Positions 1-7,421 are shown, counted from the stretch's first letter. The stretch: DNA of 7,482 nt from Acinetobacter sp. (GCA_030523805.1 JAUNHS010000075.1:1513-8994), one strand, 5' to 3'. The notes: generated by a model not told the origin, from the letters alone. Numbers and translations: made by a program.

Positions 1-10
1 ACTTCATCAT
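1..10 (-). CDS. Possible start of the next minus-strand gene (pilF by synteny), cut by the window edge
   Basis: On the minus strand, 16 bases beyond the rlmN stop codon, two consecutive ATG codons followed by AAG run off the window edge. An upstream ATG at 24-22 is closed by TAA after four codons, so it cannot start a gene. In Pseudomonas, and in related genomes as far as known, rlmN is followed by pilF, which encodes a type IV pilus assembly lipoprotein. That order is the only reason to suspect a gene here. No convincing Shine-Dalgarno sequence precedes the ATG pair and only three codons are visible, so the product cannot be identified from sequence. Confidence 0.22.
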
Positions 11-26
11 TACAACACAAGCATGA

Positions 27-1229
27 TTAGCTAGAACGCAAAATTTCATGCTGTTGTGCAATTTTCTTTTTCCACTGCTCAGCACGGCGAGTACGGTCTG
101 CCACCTGTCCCACCAACTGACCACACGCTGCATCAATATCATCGCCACGGGTTTGGCGAATGGTACACACAAATCCTGCATCGGATAAGGTCTTTTGAAA
201 CGCCAAAATACGATTGCGACTTGAGCGATCATAAGGTGCGTGCGGAAATGGATTAAATGGAATTAAATTAATTTTACTTGGCAAATCTTTCAGCAATTTA
301 ATCATCTGCTGTGCGTGTTCAGCATGATCATTCACACCGCCCAACATCACATATTCAATGGTAACGTGTTTGCGTGAACTTTCATTGCCATCTTTAGAAA
401 TATAACGCTTTGCTGCATCAATCAATTGATTTAACGGATATTTTTTATTAATCGGCACAAGCTCATTGCGTAATTCATCATTCGGAGCGTGCAATGAAAT
501 CGCCAATGCCACGTCTAATTCTTCTGCCAATTTATCAATCATCGGCACAATGCCTGATGTAGAAAGCGTTACACGACGTTTAGACATTCCATAAGCATAA
601 TCATCTAACATTAAACTCATGGCAGACACCACAGGTTTAAAGTTCAGCAAAGGTTCGCCCATGCCCATCATCACTACATTGGTTACAGAACGCTCACGTT
701 CATTGACTGGCACATCTTCCATATACGATAAATTCGCCTGCCACAACTGCCCAATAATTTCCGCAGTGGTCAAATCACGCTGAAAACCTTGCTTACCTGT
801 TGAACAAAATGAACAATCTAAGGCACAACCCACTTGCGATGAAATGCACAAGGTTTTACGGCTTCCTGTTTTATCTTCGGCAGGAATTAATACTGTTTCC
901 ACCAACGAGCCTGCACCATCGCCCACACGAAATACCCATTTGCGTGTACCGTCTTTAGAATAATGTTTATGTACAATTTCAGGGGCTTTAATTTCGCATA
1001 ATTCGGCTAATTTTTGACGCAATTTCGCTGAAATATTGCTCATCTGCTCAAAATCAGTTACAAAAAACTGATGAATCCATTTCATCACTTGCGTAGCACG
1101 GAATTTTTTTTCGCCTATATTTTCAAAAAACTGCTCCATTTCCGCACGAGATAAGCCAAGTAAATTGACTTTATTAACTTGTGTAGCAGATGGAGATGGC
1201 GTTACAGTAATGCTTTCGGTGGAACTCAT
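27..1229 (-). CDS. rlmN: Dual-specificity 23S rRNA / tRNA adenine-C2 methyltransferase RlmN (radical SAM)
   Basis: RlmN methylates C2 of A2503 in 23S rRNA and A37 in several tRNAs, using two S-adenosylmethionine molecules and a [4Fe-4S] cluster; it acts in the cytoplasm and supports translational accuracy. The 400-residue protein is slightly longer than the E. coli enzyme (384), mainly from a polar N-terminal tail rich in Ser and Thr. Visible residues: the radical-SAM cluster motif CxxxCxxC at C135, C139 and C142; the catalytic cysteine C128 in TLCISSQVG; a GEP motif near 191-193; and the methyl-carrier cysteine C369 in the signature [12 protein letters not shown]. All match the positions required for activity, so the gene looks intact. 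The ATG at 1229 lies about 30 bases below an extended -10 promoter, with only a weak AGG-type ribosome site. It is separated from ndk by a terminator, so it is probably transcribed on its own. Cfr is the main alternative; the [12 protein letters not shown] signature and the chromosomal ndk-rlmN setting favour RlmN. Confidence 0.97.
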   Translation of the reverse strand: MSSTESITVTPSPSATQVNKVNLLGLSRAEMEQFFENIGEKKFRATQVMKWIHQFFVTDFEQMSNISAKLRQKLAELCEIKAPEIVHKHYSKDGTRKWVFRVGDGAGSLVETVLIPAEDKTGSRKTLCISSQVGCALDCSFCSTGKQGFQRDLTTAEIIGQLWQANLSYMEDVPVNERERSVTNVVMMGMGEPLLNFKPVVSAMSLMLDDYAYGMSKRRVTLSTSGIVPMIDKLAEELDVALAISLHAPNDELRNELVPINKKYPLNQLIDAAKRYISKDGNESSRKHVTIEYVMLGGVNDHAEHAQQMIKLLKDLPSKINLIPFNPFPHAPYDRSSRNRILAFQKTLSDAGFVCTIRQTRGDDIDAACGQLVGQVADRTRRAEQWKKKIAQQHEILRSS

Positions 1230-1264
1230 GCAAGCGACCTAGTTTGAAATAGAAAAACCTGTGT

Positions 1265-1273
1265 AATATACCA
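1265..1273 (-). promoter_or_regulatory. Extended -10 promoter for rlmN
   Basis: Read on the minus strand this is TGG followed by TATATT, an extended -10 element (TGn plus five of six matches to TATAAT). No good -35 box lies 16-18 bases upstream, as expected for extended -10 promoters. The start of transcription would fall near 1258, giving a leader of about 29 bases before the rlmN ATG. It lies downstream of the ndk terminator, which means rlmN needs a promoter here. This is inferred from motif and position only. Confidence 0.5.
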
Positions 1274-1302
1274 TACAGCGATGTAAAACAAAATAGTAAA
1301 AC

Positions 1303-1319
1303 TTTAACGACACGTTAAA
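1303..1319. repeat. Perfect 7-bp inverted repeat upstream of the rlmN promoter (possible operator)
   Basis: TTTAACG and CGTTAAA flank a 3-base spacer (ACA), giving a 17-base, nearly symmetric site. It lies roughly 45 to 60 bases upstream of the predicted rlmN transcription start, outside any gene and away from the ndk terminator. The arms have no U-tract, so it is unlikely to be a terminator. The size and symmetry suit a dimeric regulator, but no known operator is recognised. Confidence 0.35.
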
Positions 1320-1372
1320 CACACAGTGTCCATACTGACCAATCAGCACACCGATTGACCGCAAAAATGCAT

Positions 1373-1406
1373 AAAAAAACCAGATAAATATTTTATCTGG
1401 TTTTTT
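1373..1406 (-). terminator. Intrinsic terminator of ndk (bidirectional form)
   Basis: The arms CCAGATAAA (1380-1388) and TTTATCTGG (1392-1400) form a 9-bp stem with a 3-base loop. Seven A residues precede the stem and six T residues follow it. On the minus strand this gives a stem and U-tract about 50 bases past the ndk stop, separating ndk from rlmN. The symmetric A/T flanks would also stop plus-strand antisense transcription. Confidence 0.9.
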
Positions 1407-1424
1407 GTCTCATTGATTTGATTG

Positions 1425-1443
1425 GCTATGATTAAAACATAGC
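1425..1443 (-). other. Extra stem-loop in the ndk 3' untranslated region
   Basis: GCTATG (1425-1430) and CATAGC (1438-1443) form a perfect 6-bp stem with a 7-base AT-only loop. It lies between the ndk stop codon and the ndk terminator. There is no U-tract directly after it on the minus strand, so it is an additional 3' structure rather than a terminator. A function is not evident. Confidence 0.4.
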
Positions 1444-1453
1444 TTGTTCAAAA

Positions 1454-1885
1454 TTAACGAGTACGTGGGAAAATTTCTTCAGCAGCAAAGAAATAAGCAA
1501 TTTCACGCTCTGCAGATGCCACTGAGTCAGAACCGTGAGCAGCATTTTCATCAATGCTTACAGCGAAGTCTGCACGGATTGTACCAGCAGCTGCTTCTTT
1601 CGGATTGGTTGCACCTAAAATATCACGGTGAGCCAATACTGCATTTTCACCTTCTAATACTGATACAACAACAGGACCTGAAGTCATGAATGCAACTAAG
1701 TCAGCAAAGAAACCACGTTCTTTATGCTCAGCGTAGAAACCTTCAGCTTCAGCTTTTGTTAAGTGTTTGTATTTCATTGCAACTGGTTTTAAACCTGCTT
1801 TTTCAAAGCGAGCAACGATGTCGCCAATGTGGTTTTTACCTACTGCATCTGGTTTGATAATAGAAAGTGTACGTTCAATCGCCAT
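1454..1885 (-). CDS. ndk: Nucleoside diphosphate kinase
   Basis: Ndk moves the gamma phosphate of ATP to other (deoxy)nucleoside diphosphates through a phosphohistidine intermediate and so balances cytosolic NTP and dNTP pools. The 143 residues are the full family length. The active-site set is complete and lies at E. coli numbering: K11 (IIKPDAV), Y51, F59, R87, T93, R104, N114, the phosphorylated H117 in the NAAHGSDS signature, and E128. The protein ends in EEIFPRTR, a normal C-terminus for short bacterial Ndk. The ATG at 1885 has a strong AAGGAG six bases upstream. It is monocistronic here, with its own TATAAT promoter and its own terminator. iscX lies upstream and rlmN downstream, the order also seen in Pseudomonas. 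Codon use and composition match its neighbours. Confidence 0.98.
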   Translation of the reverse strand: MAIERTLSIIKPDAVGKNHIGDIVARFEKAGLKPVAMKYKHLTKAEAEGFYAEHKERGFFADLVAFMTSGPVVVSVLEGENAVLAHRDILGATNPKEAAAGTIRADFAVSIDENAAHGSDSVASAEREIAYFFAAEEIFPRTR

Positions 1886-1897
1886 GATCGGCTCCTT
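1886..1897 (-). promoter_or_regulatory. Strong ribosome binding site of ndk
   Basis: The minus strand reads AAGGAG, then CCGATC, then ATG. The near-perfect Shine-Dalgarno sequence at ideal spacing fixes the ndk start and fits a highly expressed housekeeping gene. It contrasts with the weak sites before rlmN and mutS. Confidence 0.85.
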
Positions 1898-1929
1898 ACA
1901 ATTAAAATTAAATAAAAATTTGGTAGCAT

Positions 1930-1958
1930 ATTATAACGGTTTATTTTGCAATTTTCAG
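1930..1958 (-). promoter_or_regulatory. Sigma-70 type promoter for ndk
   Basis: The minus strand holds CTGAAA (1958-1953; four of six matches to TTGACA), a 17-base spacer and a perfect TATAAT (1935-1930). The start of transcription would be near 1923, leaving a leader of about 38 bases. No convincing terminator is seen between iscX and ndk, so some read-through from prc-iscX may add to ndk expression. Confidence 0.7.
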
Positions 1959-2030
1959 CATATTTTCTGTGTTTAATACAGATTTTTATTTAAATTGCCA
2001 CAAATATCCCACTACACCAATCACATGAAA

Positions 2031-2231
2031 TTAATTGACTTCATCAATCCACGCCATTTGAATCGCTTCAAGCAAGCCTTCGGTTGATTTTTCAGGGTCA
2101 TCTTTAAAATCAGGCAAGGCACAAATCCAAGCGTGTAAATCAGTAAAACGCACCCATTGCGGATCGACATCAGGGTGTGCTTCGCTTAATTCAATCGCAA
2201 TATCAATACTATCTGACCAACGTAATGCCAT
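2031..2231 (-). CDS. iscX: Fe-S cluster assembly adaptor IscX (YfhJ family)
   Basis: IscX is a small acidic protein that binds the cysteine desulfurase IscS and ferrous iron, and modulates the effect of frataxin (CyaY) on cluster assembly. The 66 residues equal the E. coli length. Family marks include W5-S-D near the N-terminus, the core VRFTDLHAWI at 27-36, the acidic run DFKDDP at 41-46, and the tail AIQMAWIDE at 56-64. It is normally the last gene of the isc operon. Here no isc gene is upstream; it overlaps the end of prc by one base in a TAATG junction. AAAGGAG inside the last prc codons sits seven bases before its ATG, so translation is probably coupled to prc while also able to initiate by itself. 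An upstream promoter of its own is not visible. The IscX assignment is secure; its co-expression with prc is inferred from the overlap. Confidence 0.95.
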   Translation of the reverse strand: MALRWSDSIDIAIELSEAHPDVDPQWVRFTDLHAWICALPDFKDDPEKSTEGLLEAIQMAWIDEVN

Positions 2232-4423
2232 TATTTTGCTCCTTTAGTCGGTTGTTGCAGTTGTACATAATCCAATAAAATATGAGACGCTTCTATCACA
2301 AACGTTTCATCTTCAGGCAATGCAGGGCGTTGCGTTGCTTTCATTTTTGACCGCTCTTCAATCAACGCATCTCTTGCCGCTTGGTAACTTTCCCAATTGG
2401 CATAAGGCGTTAAACCTGTCGCTGTACGGCGTGTATTTTCCGCTGCCAAAGTACGTTTCTCTACAGCAAGCAATTCTGCTTTACGCTGTGCAATATCTAA
2501 AGAAACATTCTTTTTGTTTTTGTCTTCTGCGGCAATATCATGACGAGTTTGCAAATAGTTAAATTGCACATCTTTAGCGACACGCTGTTTAGATTGTGCG
2601 GTTAATTGTGGTAAATACGCTTGTACCGAACCTTCTCGTTTAAATGGTGCTGTTGCAATTGTATCCCACACCAAGGCATTTTTCTGCTTACTTTCGCCAC
2701 CTTCACCATTGTAAATATCTACCAGTTGAATATCTGGAATCACGCCTTTATTTTGCGTACTTCCTCCTGTGATACGGTAGAATTTTCGTTGCGTTAAAGT
2801 CGCTTGGCCATGTGCCAAACTATCCAGCTGCACTTGTGCTGTACCTTTACCTGTGGTGGTGCTACCAATCACGATACCACGCCCATAATCCTGTACCGCA
2901 GCAGAATAAATTTCACTTGCCGATGCCGAGCCAAGATTAATCAACACCGCCAATGGCCCGCCATACAATTGCTGACCACCGTCATTGTCTTCAAATACAG
3001 TTACTCGCCCATTGCCATCACGGATTTGCACCACTGGCCCAGATTTAATGATTTGCCCAAGCATTTTGTTCACTTCTTCCAATGAACCACCTGGGTTATT
3101 TCGTAAATCTACAATAATGCCATCTACATTTTGCTTGGCTAAATCAGTCAATGCTTTGGCTGTATCTTCCGACACCGAACGGTATTCATTACCTGCACGC
3201 TTTGCTCGGTAATTGAAATAGAATGATGGAATTTCAATCACGCCCATTTTGTAATCTTTACCATCTCGCTGAATGTTGATGGTACGATGGCGTAAACCTG
3301 AATCTTCTTCTTTAATAATATCTCGCTCTAAAGTGACCAAACGAGATTGGCTTGCACCTTTGGCGAGCAATTTTAACGTTACTTTTGTGCCACGCTTACC
3401 ACGGATAATACCAACCAATTCTGCAGTCGTCCAACCAACCACATCTTCCATTGGTTGCCCATCTTGTGCGACACCCAAAATACGGTCGCCTGCATACACC
3501 TGCCCAGAACGCCCTGCTGGCCCACCTTCTACAATGGTTTCAATACGAATATAATCTTCGCTACCACGCTCAGGACGGATAGATACGCCAATCCCTTCTA
3601 ACTGTAGTGAGCTTTGACGGTTCATTTCCACTGCATCAATCGGTGGGAAATAATTGCTGTGTGGGTCGTACGTCGCCAATACCGCATTTAAGGTTTTGTC
3701 TAACACATCATCACTTTTGGTACGTTTGGTTAAGCGTTCCAAGTTGCGTGTATAGCGTTTAGTGAGCGTTTGTACAGGCGTTAAATCTTCGGCATTACTC
3801 AAATCTTGACCATTCGCCAATTCAGGATTGTCTGCAAGGGCTTTTTGCTTGGCTTGCTCTTCTTCTTTGGTAATGGTCAAATTAATCAGTTGAGAAATCA
3901 GCTGTTTATGCCAATAATCTTGCATTTCTTTTTTATTGCTAAAAAATGGTGCTTTTTCACGGTCAGTATTTAATCGCTCACCTGTACGGTGTAAATTTCG
4001 TGGCTTTTTCAATTCTGCCAACATAAATTCATAATATTCTTTTTGTCTTGCACGGTAGGCTTCGTGAATACCATAGGCAGGAATTAAATTACCTTGTTTT
4101 AAATATTCACCAAATTGTGCAGCGTGTTTTTGCTTATAATCTGCCACTTCGCTGGCTAAAAACAAGGCATGGTCAGGGTCTAAACTATCAATATACATAT
4201 CAAACACACGTTGTGATACATTACTATCTAAACGCATACCCAAATAATGCTGACGGTCTGCCAATGCTGCAATTTGACGAGAGACCAATGCTTGTTCTTG
4301 ATTTGGTTGTATTTTTAAAGATTGTGCCGTTTCATTTGCTGCTACCGCTTCCGATGCAGTATAGCCAAATAACCACGCACCTGTTGCCAGTGCCATTGCA
4401 CCAACTAATAATTGTATTTTCAT
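2231..4423 (-). CDS. prc: Carboxy-terminal (tail-specific) processing protease Prc/Tsp, peptidase family S41A
   Basis: Prc degrades or trims periplasmic proteins, entering at exposed nonpolar C-termini. In E. coli it processes FtsI (PBP3), turns over tagged proteins, and degrades MepS with the lipoprotein adaptor NlpI. The 730 residues are slightly longer than E. coli Prc (682). Parts in order: an N-terminal signal peptide (K2, hydrophobic stretch about 4-20, likely cleavage after A28 or A29); a helical N-terminal domain about 40-270; a PDZ domain about 275-355; the S41 protease core about 390-570; and the family C-terminal helical domain about 570-715. The catalytic set is intact: S501 in NLGSASASE, K526 in TTGKGTAQ (25 residues later, as in E. 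coli) and Q530. The ATG at 4423 has GAGG upstream and places the signal peptide correctly, supporting this start. It overlaps iscX and diverges from mutS. Nothing indicates decay. Confidence 0.97.
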   Translation of the reverse strand: MKIQLLVGAMALATGAWLFGYTASEAVAANETAQSLKIQPNQEQALVSRQIAALADRQHYLGMRLDSNVSQRVFDMYIDSLDPDHALFLASEVADYKQKHAAQFGEYLKQGNLIPAYGIHEAYRARQKEYYEFMLAELKKPRNLHRTGERLNTDREKAPFFSNKKEMQDYWHKQLISQLINLTITKEEEQAKQKALADNPELANGQDLSNAEDLTPVQTLTKRYTRNLERLTKRTKSDDVLDKTLNAVLATYDPHSNYFPPIDAVEMNRQSSLQLEGIGVSIRPERGSEDYIRIETIVEGGPAGRSGQVYAGDRILGVAQDGQPMEDVVGWTTAELVGIIRGKRGTKVTLKLLAKGASQSRLVTLERDIIKEEDSGLRHRTINIQRDGKDYKMGVIEIPSFYFNYRAKRAGNEYRSVSEDTAKALTDLAKQNVDGIIVDLRNNPGGSLEEVNKMLGQIIKSGPVVQIRDGNGRVTVFEDNDGGQQLYGGPLAVLINLGSASASEIYSAAVQDYGRGIVIGSTTTGKGTAQVQLDSLAHGQATLTQRKFYRITGGSTQNKGVIPDIQLVDIYNGEGGESKQKNALVWDTIATAPFKREGSVQAYLPQLTAQSKQRVAKDVQFNYLQTRHDIAAEDKNKKNVSLDIAQRKAELLAVEKRTLAAENTRRTATGLTPYANWESYQAARDALIEERSKMKATQRPALPEDETFVIEASHILLDYVQLQQPTKGAK
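2232..2245 (-). promoter_or_regulatory. Ribosome binding site of iscX inside the 3' end of prc
   Basis: The minus strand reads AAAGGAG followed by seven bases and the iscX ATG, whose A is the last base of the prc TAA. The strong Shine-Dalgarno match supports this start and indicates efficient re-initiation by ribosomes finishing prc. Confidence 0.8.
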
Positions 4424-4458
4424 CTGATCCTCAATCTTACGATATGTTCATTTCATGT

Positions 4459-4500
4459 ATTGCCCTATCTTTCACATAGGCAATCACATAGCAATCATAG
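4459..4500. repeat. Inverted and tandem repeats in the prc leader
   Basis: Two structures overlap. First, ATTGCCCTAT (4459-4468) and ATAGGCAAT (4476-4484) form a 9-bp stem with one bulged base and a 7-base loop. Second, CACATAGGCAAT (4473-4484) is followed directly by CACATAGCAAT (4485-4495) and then CATAG, an imperfect tandem repeat of 11-12 bases. Both lie just downstream of the predicted prc -10 box, covering the likely start and early leader of the prc transcript. A regulator site or an mRNA structure is possible. No known motif is recognised. Confidence 0.45.
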
Positions 4501-4528
4501 ATTATACTGCTAAATCTGATAATTTTAA
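4501..4528 (-). promoter_or_regulatory. Sigma-70 type promoter for prc-iscX
   Basis: The minus strand holds TTAAAA (4528-4523; four of six matches to TTGACA), a 16-base spacer and a perfect TATAAT (4506-4501). Transcription would start near 4494, leaving a leader of about 70 bases that contains the repeats at 4459-4500. There is no extracytoplasmic sigma-factor signature that I recognise. Confidence 0.6.
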
Positions 4529-4569
4529 TGCTTTCTTGTAGTTTTTTTGCTATAGATGTTTTGCCGATG

Positions 4570-4597
4570 TTTATCTCTCTTACTTTTTAGGTATAAT
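4570..4597 (+). promoter_or_regulatory. Sigma-70 type promoter for mutS
   Basis: A perfect TATAAT lies at 4592-4597, preceded at 16 bases by the poor -35 box TTTATC (4570-4575). Transcription would start near 4604, giving a leader of about 47 bases. The weak -35 and the poor ribosome site (GTGAG, six bases before the ATG) fit the modest expression expected for mutS. Its -35 box is about 40 bases from that of the divergent prc promoter. Confidence 0.6.
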
Positions 4598-4650
4598 TTA
4601 AACGCTATTCATCATTTCATCTTTTATTCCATATTCGCAGTGAGCCAATA

Positions 4651-7299
4651 ATGCAAACATCAGATTCATCAAACTACAATCCTTTACAGCACATTGAAAG
4701 CCACACGCCCATGATGCAACAATATTTGCGTGTCAAAGCCCAATATCCCCACGCTTTATTGTTTTATCGCATGGGTGATTTTTATGAATTATTTTTTGAT
4801 GATGCACATCGTGCTGTAAAAATTTTAGGCATTACGCTCACGCATCGTGGTAAAAGCAATGGACAACCTATTCCGATGGCTGGCGTACCCTTTCACTCTG
4901 CCGATGGTTATTTAGCCAAATTGGTCAAAGCAGGACAAACCATTGCCATTTGCGAACAAGTCGGTGAAGTTACAGGCAAAGCCCCTGTAGAGCGTGAAGT
5001 GGTACGCATTATTACCGCTGGCACACTGACTGATGATAACTTGCTCGGATTATATCAATCGTCCAATTTAGTTGCTTTATGCCTACATCAGCATACTATT
5101 GGCTTGGCGTTACTAGATTTAAGTGCAGGGATTTTTAAAGTACAGCAAATTGATGACAATATGGAACAATTGCACTTGGAATTGGCTCGCTTAATGCCAA
5201 GTGAAATGATTGTAGATGAAGATTTAATTGATCCGAATTTCATTGACCAGATTCAATCATCATTAGATTGTCCAATTTCTAAACGCCCCAATGTAGATTT
5301 TAACCTGAACAATGCCGATAAAACGCTGTGCGATCAACTCGGTGTTAGCACCTTATCGGGTTTTGGCATAGACCATTTGCCTTATGCCAAAGCAGCCGCA
5401 GCGGCTCTTATTCACTATGCCAAAGAAACACAAAAAACAGAATTGCCACACATTCGTTCCATTCAAGTGGAACAAAGTCAGCATTTTATGGCTTTAGACC
5501 CTGTTACTCGGCGTAATTTGGAAATCAATCAACCTTTATTTGAACATGGTACATCATTATTCCAATTGCTTAATGATTGCAAAACAGCAATGGGCGGACG
5601 TTTGCTCAATCGTACACTCACACAACCTTTGCGTGATACGGTCATTTTGGAACAACGTTTAGATGCCATTCAGCAATTAATCAATGGCTATCACGAATCA
5701 CCTGTACGCCTTGTATTACAAGACATTAGCGATATTGAACGTGTATTAAGCCGTATTGCACTCGGTTCGGCACGCCCAAGAGATTTGGTGCAATTACGCC
5801 AAGCCTTTGCTCAATTGCCTTTATTACGCCACGCTTTGCAACCTGCAATCCACGCTTTATCGTCAGATGCTGTTTTATCGCAGCTCAATCAAGATTTTGG
5901 CGATTTTCAGCATTTATATGATTATTTACAACGTGCCATTGTAGAATATCCCCCTGTAATGCTACGAGATGGCTCAGTGATTGCGGAAGGCTTTGATGCT
6001 GAACTTGATGAATTGCGTCAAATTAAACAACATTCTGGACAATTTCTCATCAATTTAGAACAACAAGAACGCCAACGTACAGGCATTAATACACTCAAAA
6101 TTGCGTACAACAAAGTGAGTGGCTATTATATTGAACTCACACGGGGGCAAGCTGAAAATGCACCTAGCGACTACATTCGTCGCCAAACGCTCAAAAATGC
6201 TGAACGCTTTATTACCCCAGAACTCAAAAGTTTTGAAGATAAAGTCCTTTCTGCCGATGCTCGTGCATTAAACCGTGAAAAATTACTTTTTGAGCAAATT
6301 CTAAACACGCTCAAACAACACATTGCTGAATTGCAACTCATGAGTATGGCAATTGCTCAATTAGATGTATTGTGTAATTTTGCTTATCAAGCACGCTTAC
6401 GCCAATGGCAACGCCCTGAATTTAGCCCAGAAGTTGGCATTCATATTGTCGCAGGCAGACACCCAGTCGTAGAAGCATTAAGCAAATCGCCTTTTGTCGC
6501 CAATGATACGGCATTAGACCAACATCATCGTCTGTCTATTATCACAGGGCCAAATATGGGTGGTAAATCTACCTTTATGCGACAAACGGCTTTAATTTGC
6601 ATACTCGCCTACTGTGGTAGTTTTGTGCCTGCACAAAGTGCCAAACTTGGGCTGATTGATCGCATTTTCACACGCATTGGCTCAGCAGATGATTTATCAT
6701 CAGGCAAATCTACCTTTATGGTGGAAATGACCGAAACTGCACAAATCTTACACCATGCCACATCACAATCTTTAGTTTTAATGGACGAAGTTGGGCGTGG
6801 CACAAGTACTTATGATGGTTTGTCTTTAGCGTGGGCGTGTGTGTTAGATTTATCTAAACGAATTAAATGCTTGTGTTTATTTGCCACACATTATTTTGAA
6901 TTGACAGAGTTAGAAAAAGAACAGCACATTAAAAATCAACACGTTACAGCTGTGGAATCTAATGGCAAATTAATTTTATTGCACAAAGTACAAGCTGGTT
7001 CTGCAAGCCAAAGTCATGGCTTACAAGTTGCAAAACTGGCTGGCATACCCAATAGTGTCATTAAAGATGCTCAAAAACGTCTCAAAATTTTAGAAAAGCA
7101 ACAACTCTCTAGCCAACAGCAGCAACAAGCAGATTTATTTTTAGATTTTAGTGATAACGATACAACACAAGTCATTGAAATTGAAAAAGTCATTGAACAA
7201 ACGTCGCCTGCTGTAGAATTGTTAAAACAGTTAGATGTAGATGATTTAACACCACGCCAAGCCTTAGAACGTTTATATGAGTTAAAAGCCTTGCTATAA
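4651..7299 (+). CDS. mutS: DNA mismatch repair protein MutS
   Basis: MutS recognises mismatches and small insertion/deletion loops, becomes an ATP-bound sliding clamp and recruits MutL. The 882 residues compare with 853 in E. coli. Parts in order: the mismatch-binding domain with the wedge motif F44-x-E46 in GDFYELF; a connector domain about 140-265; the lever and clamp domains about 280-590, including the conserved [11 protein letters not shown]; and the ABC-type ATPase, with Walker [10 protein letters not shown] (633-641), the ST-rich signature near 686-696, Walker B D712-E713 in [14 protein letters not shown], and H747 in FATHYFE. A glutamine-rich linker holds QADLF (826-830), which resembles a sliding-clamp binding motif, and the tail [18 protein letters not shown] (865-882) matches the C-terminal tetramer-forming segment. 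All key residues are present, so no mutator defect is apparent. The ATG at 4651 aligns the TPMMQQY start region with E. coli. It has its own promoter and terminator, diverges from prc and converges on tuf. Confidence 0.98.
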   Translation: MQTSDSSNYNPLQHIESHTPMMQQYLRVKAQYPHALLFYRMGDFYELFFDDAHRAVKILGITLTHRGKSNGQPIPMAGVPFHSADGYLAKLVKAGQTIAICEQVGEVTGKAPVEREVVRIITAGTLTDDNLLGLYQSSNLVALCLHQHTIGLALLDLSAGIFKVQQIDDNMEQLHLELARLMPSEMIVDEDLIDPNFIDQIQSSLDCPISKRPNVDFNLNNADKTLCDQLGVSTLSGFGIDHLPYAKAAAAALIHYAKETQKTELPHIRSIQVEQSQHFMALDPVTRRNLEINQPLFEHGTSLFQLLNDCKTAMGGRLLNRTLTQPLRDTVILEQRLDAIQQLINGYHESPVRLVLQDISDIERVLSRIALGSARPRDLVQLRQAFAQLPLLRHALQPAIHALSSDAVLSQLNQDFGDFQHLYDYLQRAIVEYPPVMLRDGSVIAEGFDAELDELRQIKQHSGQFLINLEQQERQRTGINTLKIAYNKVSGYYIELTRGQAENAPSDYIRRQTLKNAERFITPELKSFEDKVLSADARALNREKLLFEQILNTLKQHIAELQLMSMAIAQLDVLCNFAYQARLRQWQRPEFSPEVGIHIVAGRHPVVEALSKSPFVANDTALDQHHRLSIITGPNMGGKSTFMRQTALICILAYCGSFVPAQSAKLGLIDRIFTRIGSADDLSSGKSTFMVEMTETAQILHHATSQSLVLMDEVGRGTSTYDGLSLAWACVLDLSKRIKCLCLFATHYFELTELEKEQHIKNQHVTAVESNGKLILLHKVQAGSASQSHGLQVAKLAGIPNSVIKDAQKRLKILEKQQLSSQQQQQADLFLDFSDNDTTQVIEIEKVIEQTSPAVELLKQLDVDDLTPRQALERLYELKALL

Positions 7300-7315
7300 G
7301 TATTTTAAGCCTAAT

Positions 7316-7353
7316 AAAAATCCCTTACTCTATTCAAAGTAAGGGATTTTTTT
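7316..7353 (+). terminator. Intrinsic terminator of mutS
   Basis: TCCCTTACT (7321-7329) and AGTAAGGGA (7338-7346) form a perfect 9-bp stem with an 8-base loop, followed by seven T residues. It begins 17 bases after the mutS stop. Five preceding A residues extend the stem and would let it also stop transcription coming from the tuf side. Confidence 0.92.
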
Positions 7354-7367
7354 CTCAACCTAAAACT

Positions 7368-7400
7368 AAAAAAGCTAGACGTTTTCACGTCTAGCTTTTT
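7368..7400 (-). terminator. Intrinsic terminator of tuf
   Basis: GCTAGACG (7374-7381) and CGTCTAGC (7388-7395) form a perfect 8-bp stem with a 6-base loop. It is flanked by six A residues on the left and five T residues on the right. On the minus strand the U-tract continues as TTTTTTAGTTTTA. It lies about 30 bases beyond the tuf stop codon. It could also back up the mutS terminator in the other direction. Confidence 0.9.
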
Positions 7401-7402
7401 GT

Positions 7403-7421
7403 AGAATAAGAAACTTATTCT
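7403..7421 (-). other. Extra stem-loop in the tuf 3' untranslated region
   Basis: AGAATAAG (7403-7410) and CTTATTCT (7414-7421) form a perfect 8-bp stem with an AAA loop. It sits between the tuf stop codon and the tuf terminator. It is AT-rich and has no following U-tract on the minus strand, so it is probably not the main terminator. On the plus strand a short TTTT run follows, giving at most a weak back-up stop. Confidence 0.45.

Noticed and set aside
1352..1366. TTGACCGCAAA resembling a DNA uptake signal
   Set aside because: It does not match the Neisseria (GCCGTCTGAA) or Haemophilus (AAGTGCGGT) uptake cores. The only other TTGACCGC I noticed is inside prc coding sequence near 2347, too few to suggest an uptake repeat.
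1444..1689. Plus-strand open frame opposite ndk
   Set aside because: It is an antisense shadow of the highly conserved ndk frame, with no ribosome site and no family resemblance.
1966..1982. Stem TCTGT / ACAGA between iscX and ndk as an iscX terminator
   Set aside because: Only five base pairs with a 7-base loop, and no proper U-tract after it on the minus strand; too weak to call.
2804..3554. Several plus-strand open frames of about 75-93 codons opposite prc
   Set aside because: They lie fully inside prc on the other strand, show no family motif, have unlikely residue composition and lack ribosome sites; prc has a complete set of domains and catalytic residues.
4048..4479. Plus-strand open frame of 143 codons opposite the prc start and running over its promoter
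   Set aside because: It covers the prc signal peptide region in antisense, is rich in His, Gln, Leu and Tyr as expected of a shadow of AT-rich coding sequence, and has no recognisable domain.
7108..7132. CAG/CAA run in mutS as a phase-variable repeat
   Set aside because: The glutamine codons are mixed CAG and CAA and short, so slippage is unlikely, and in-frame changes in this linker would not switch the gene off.
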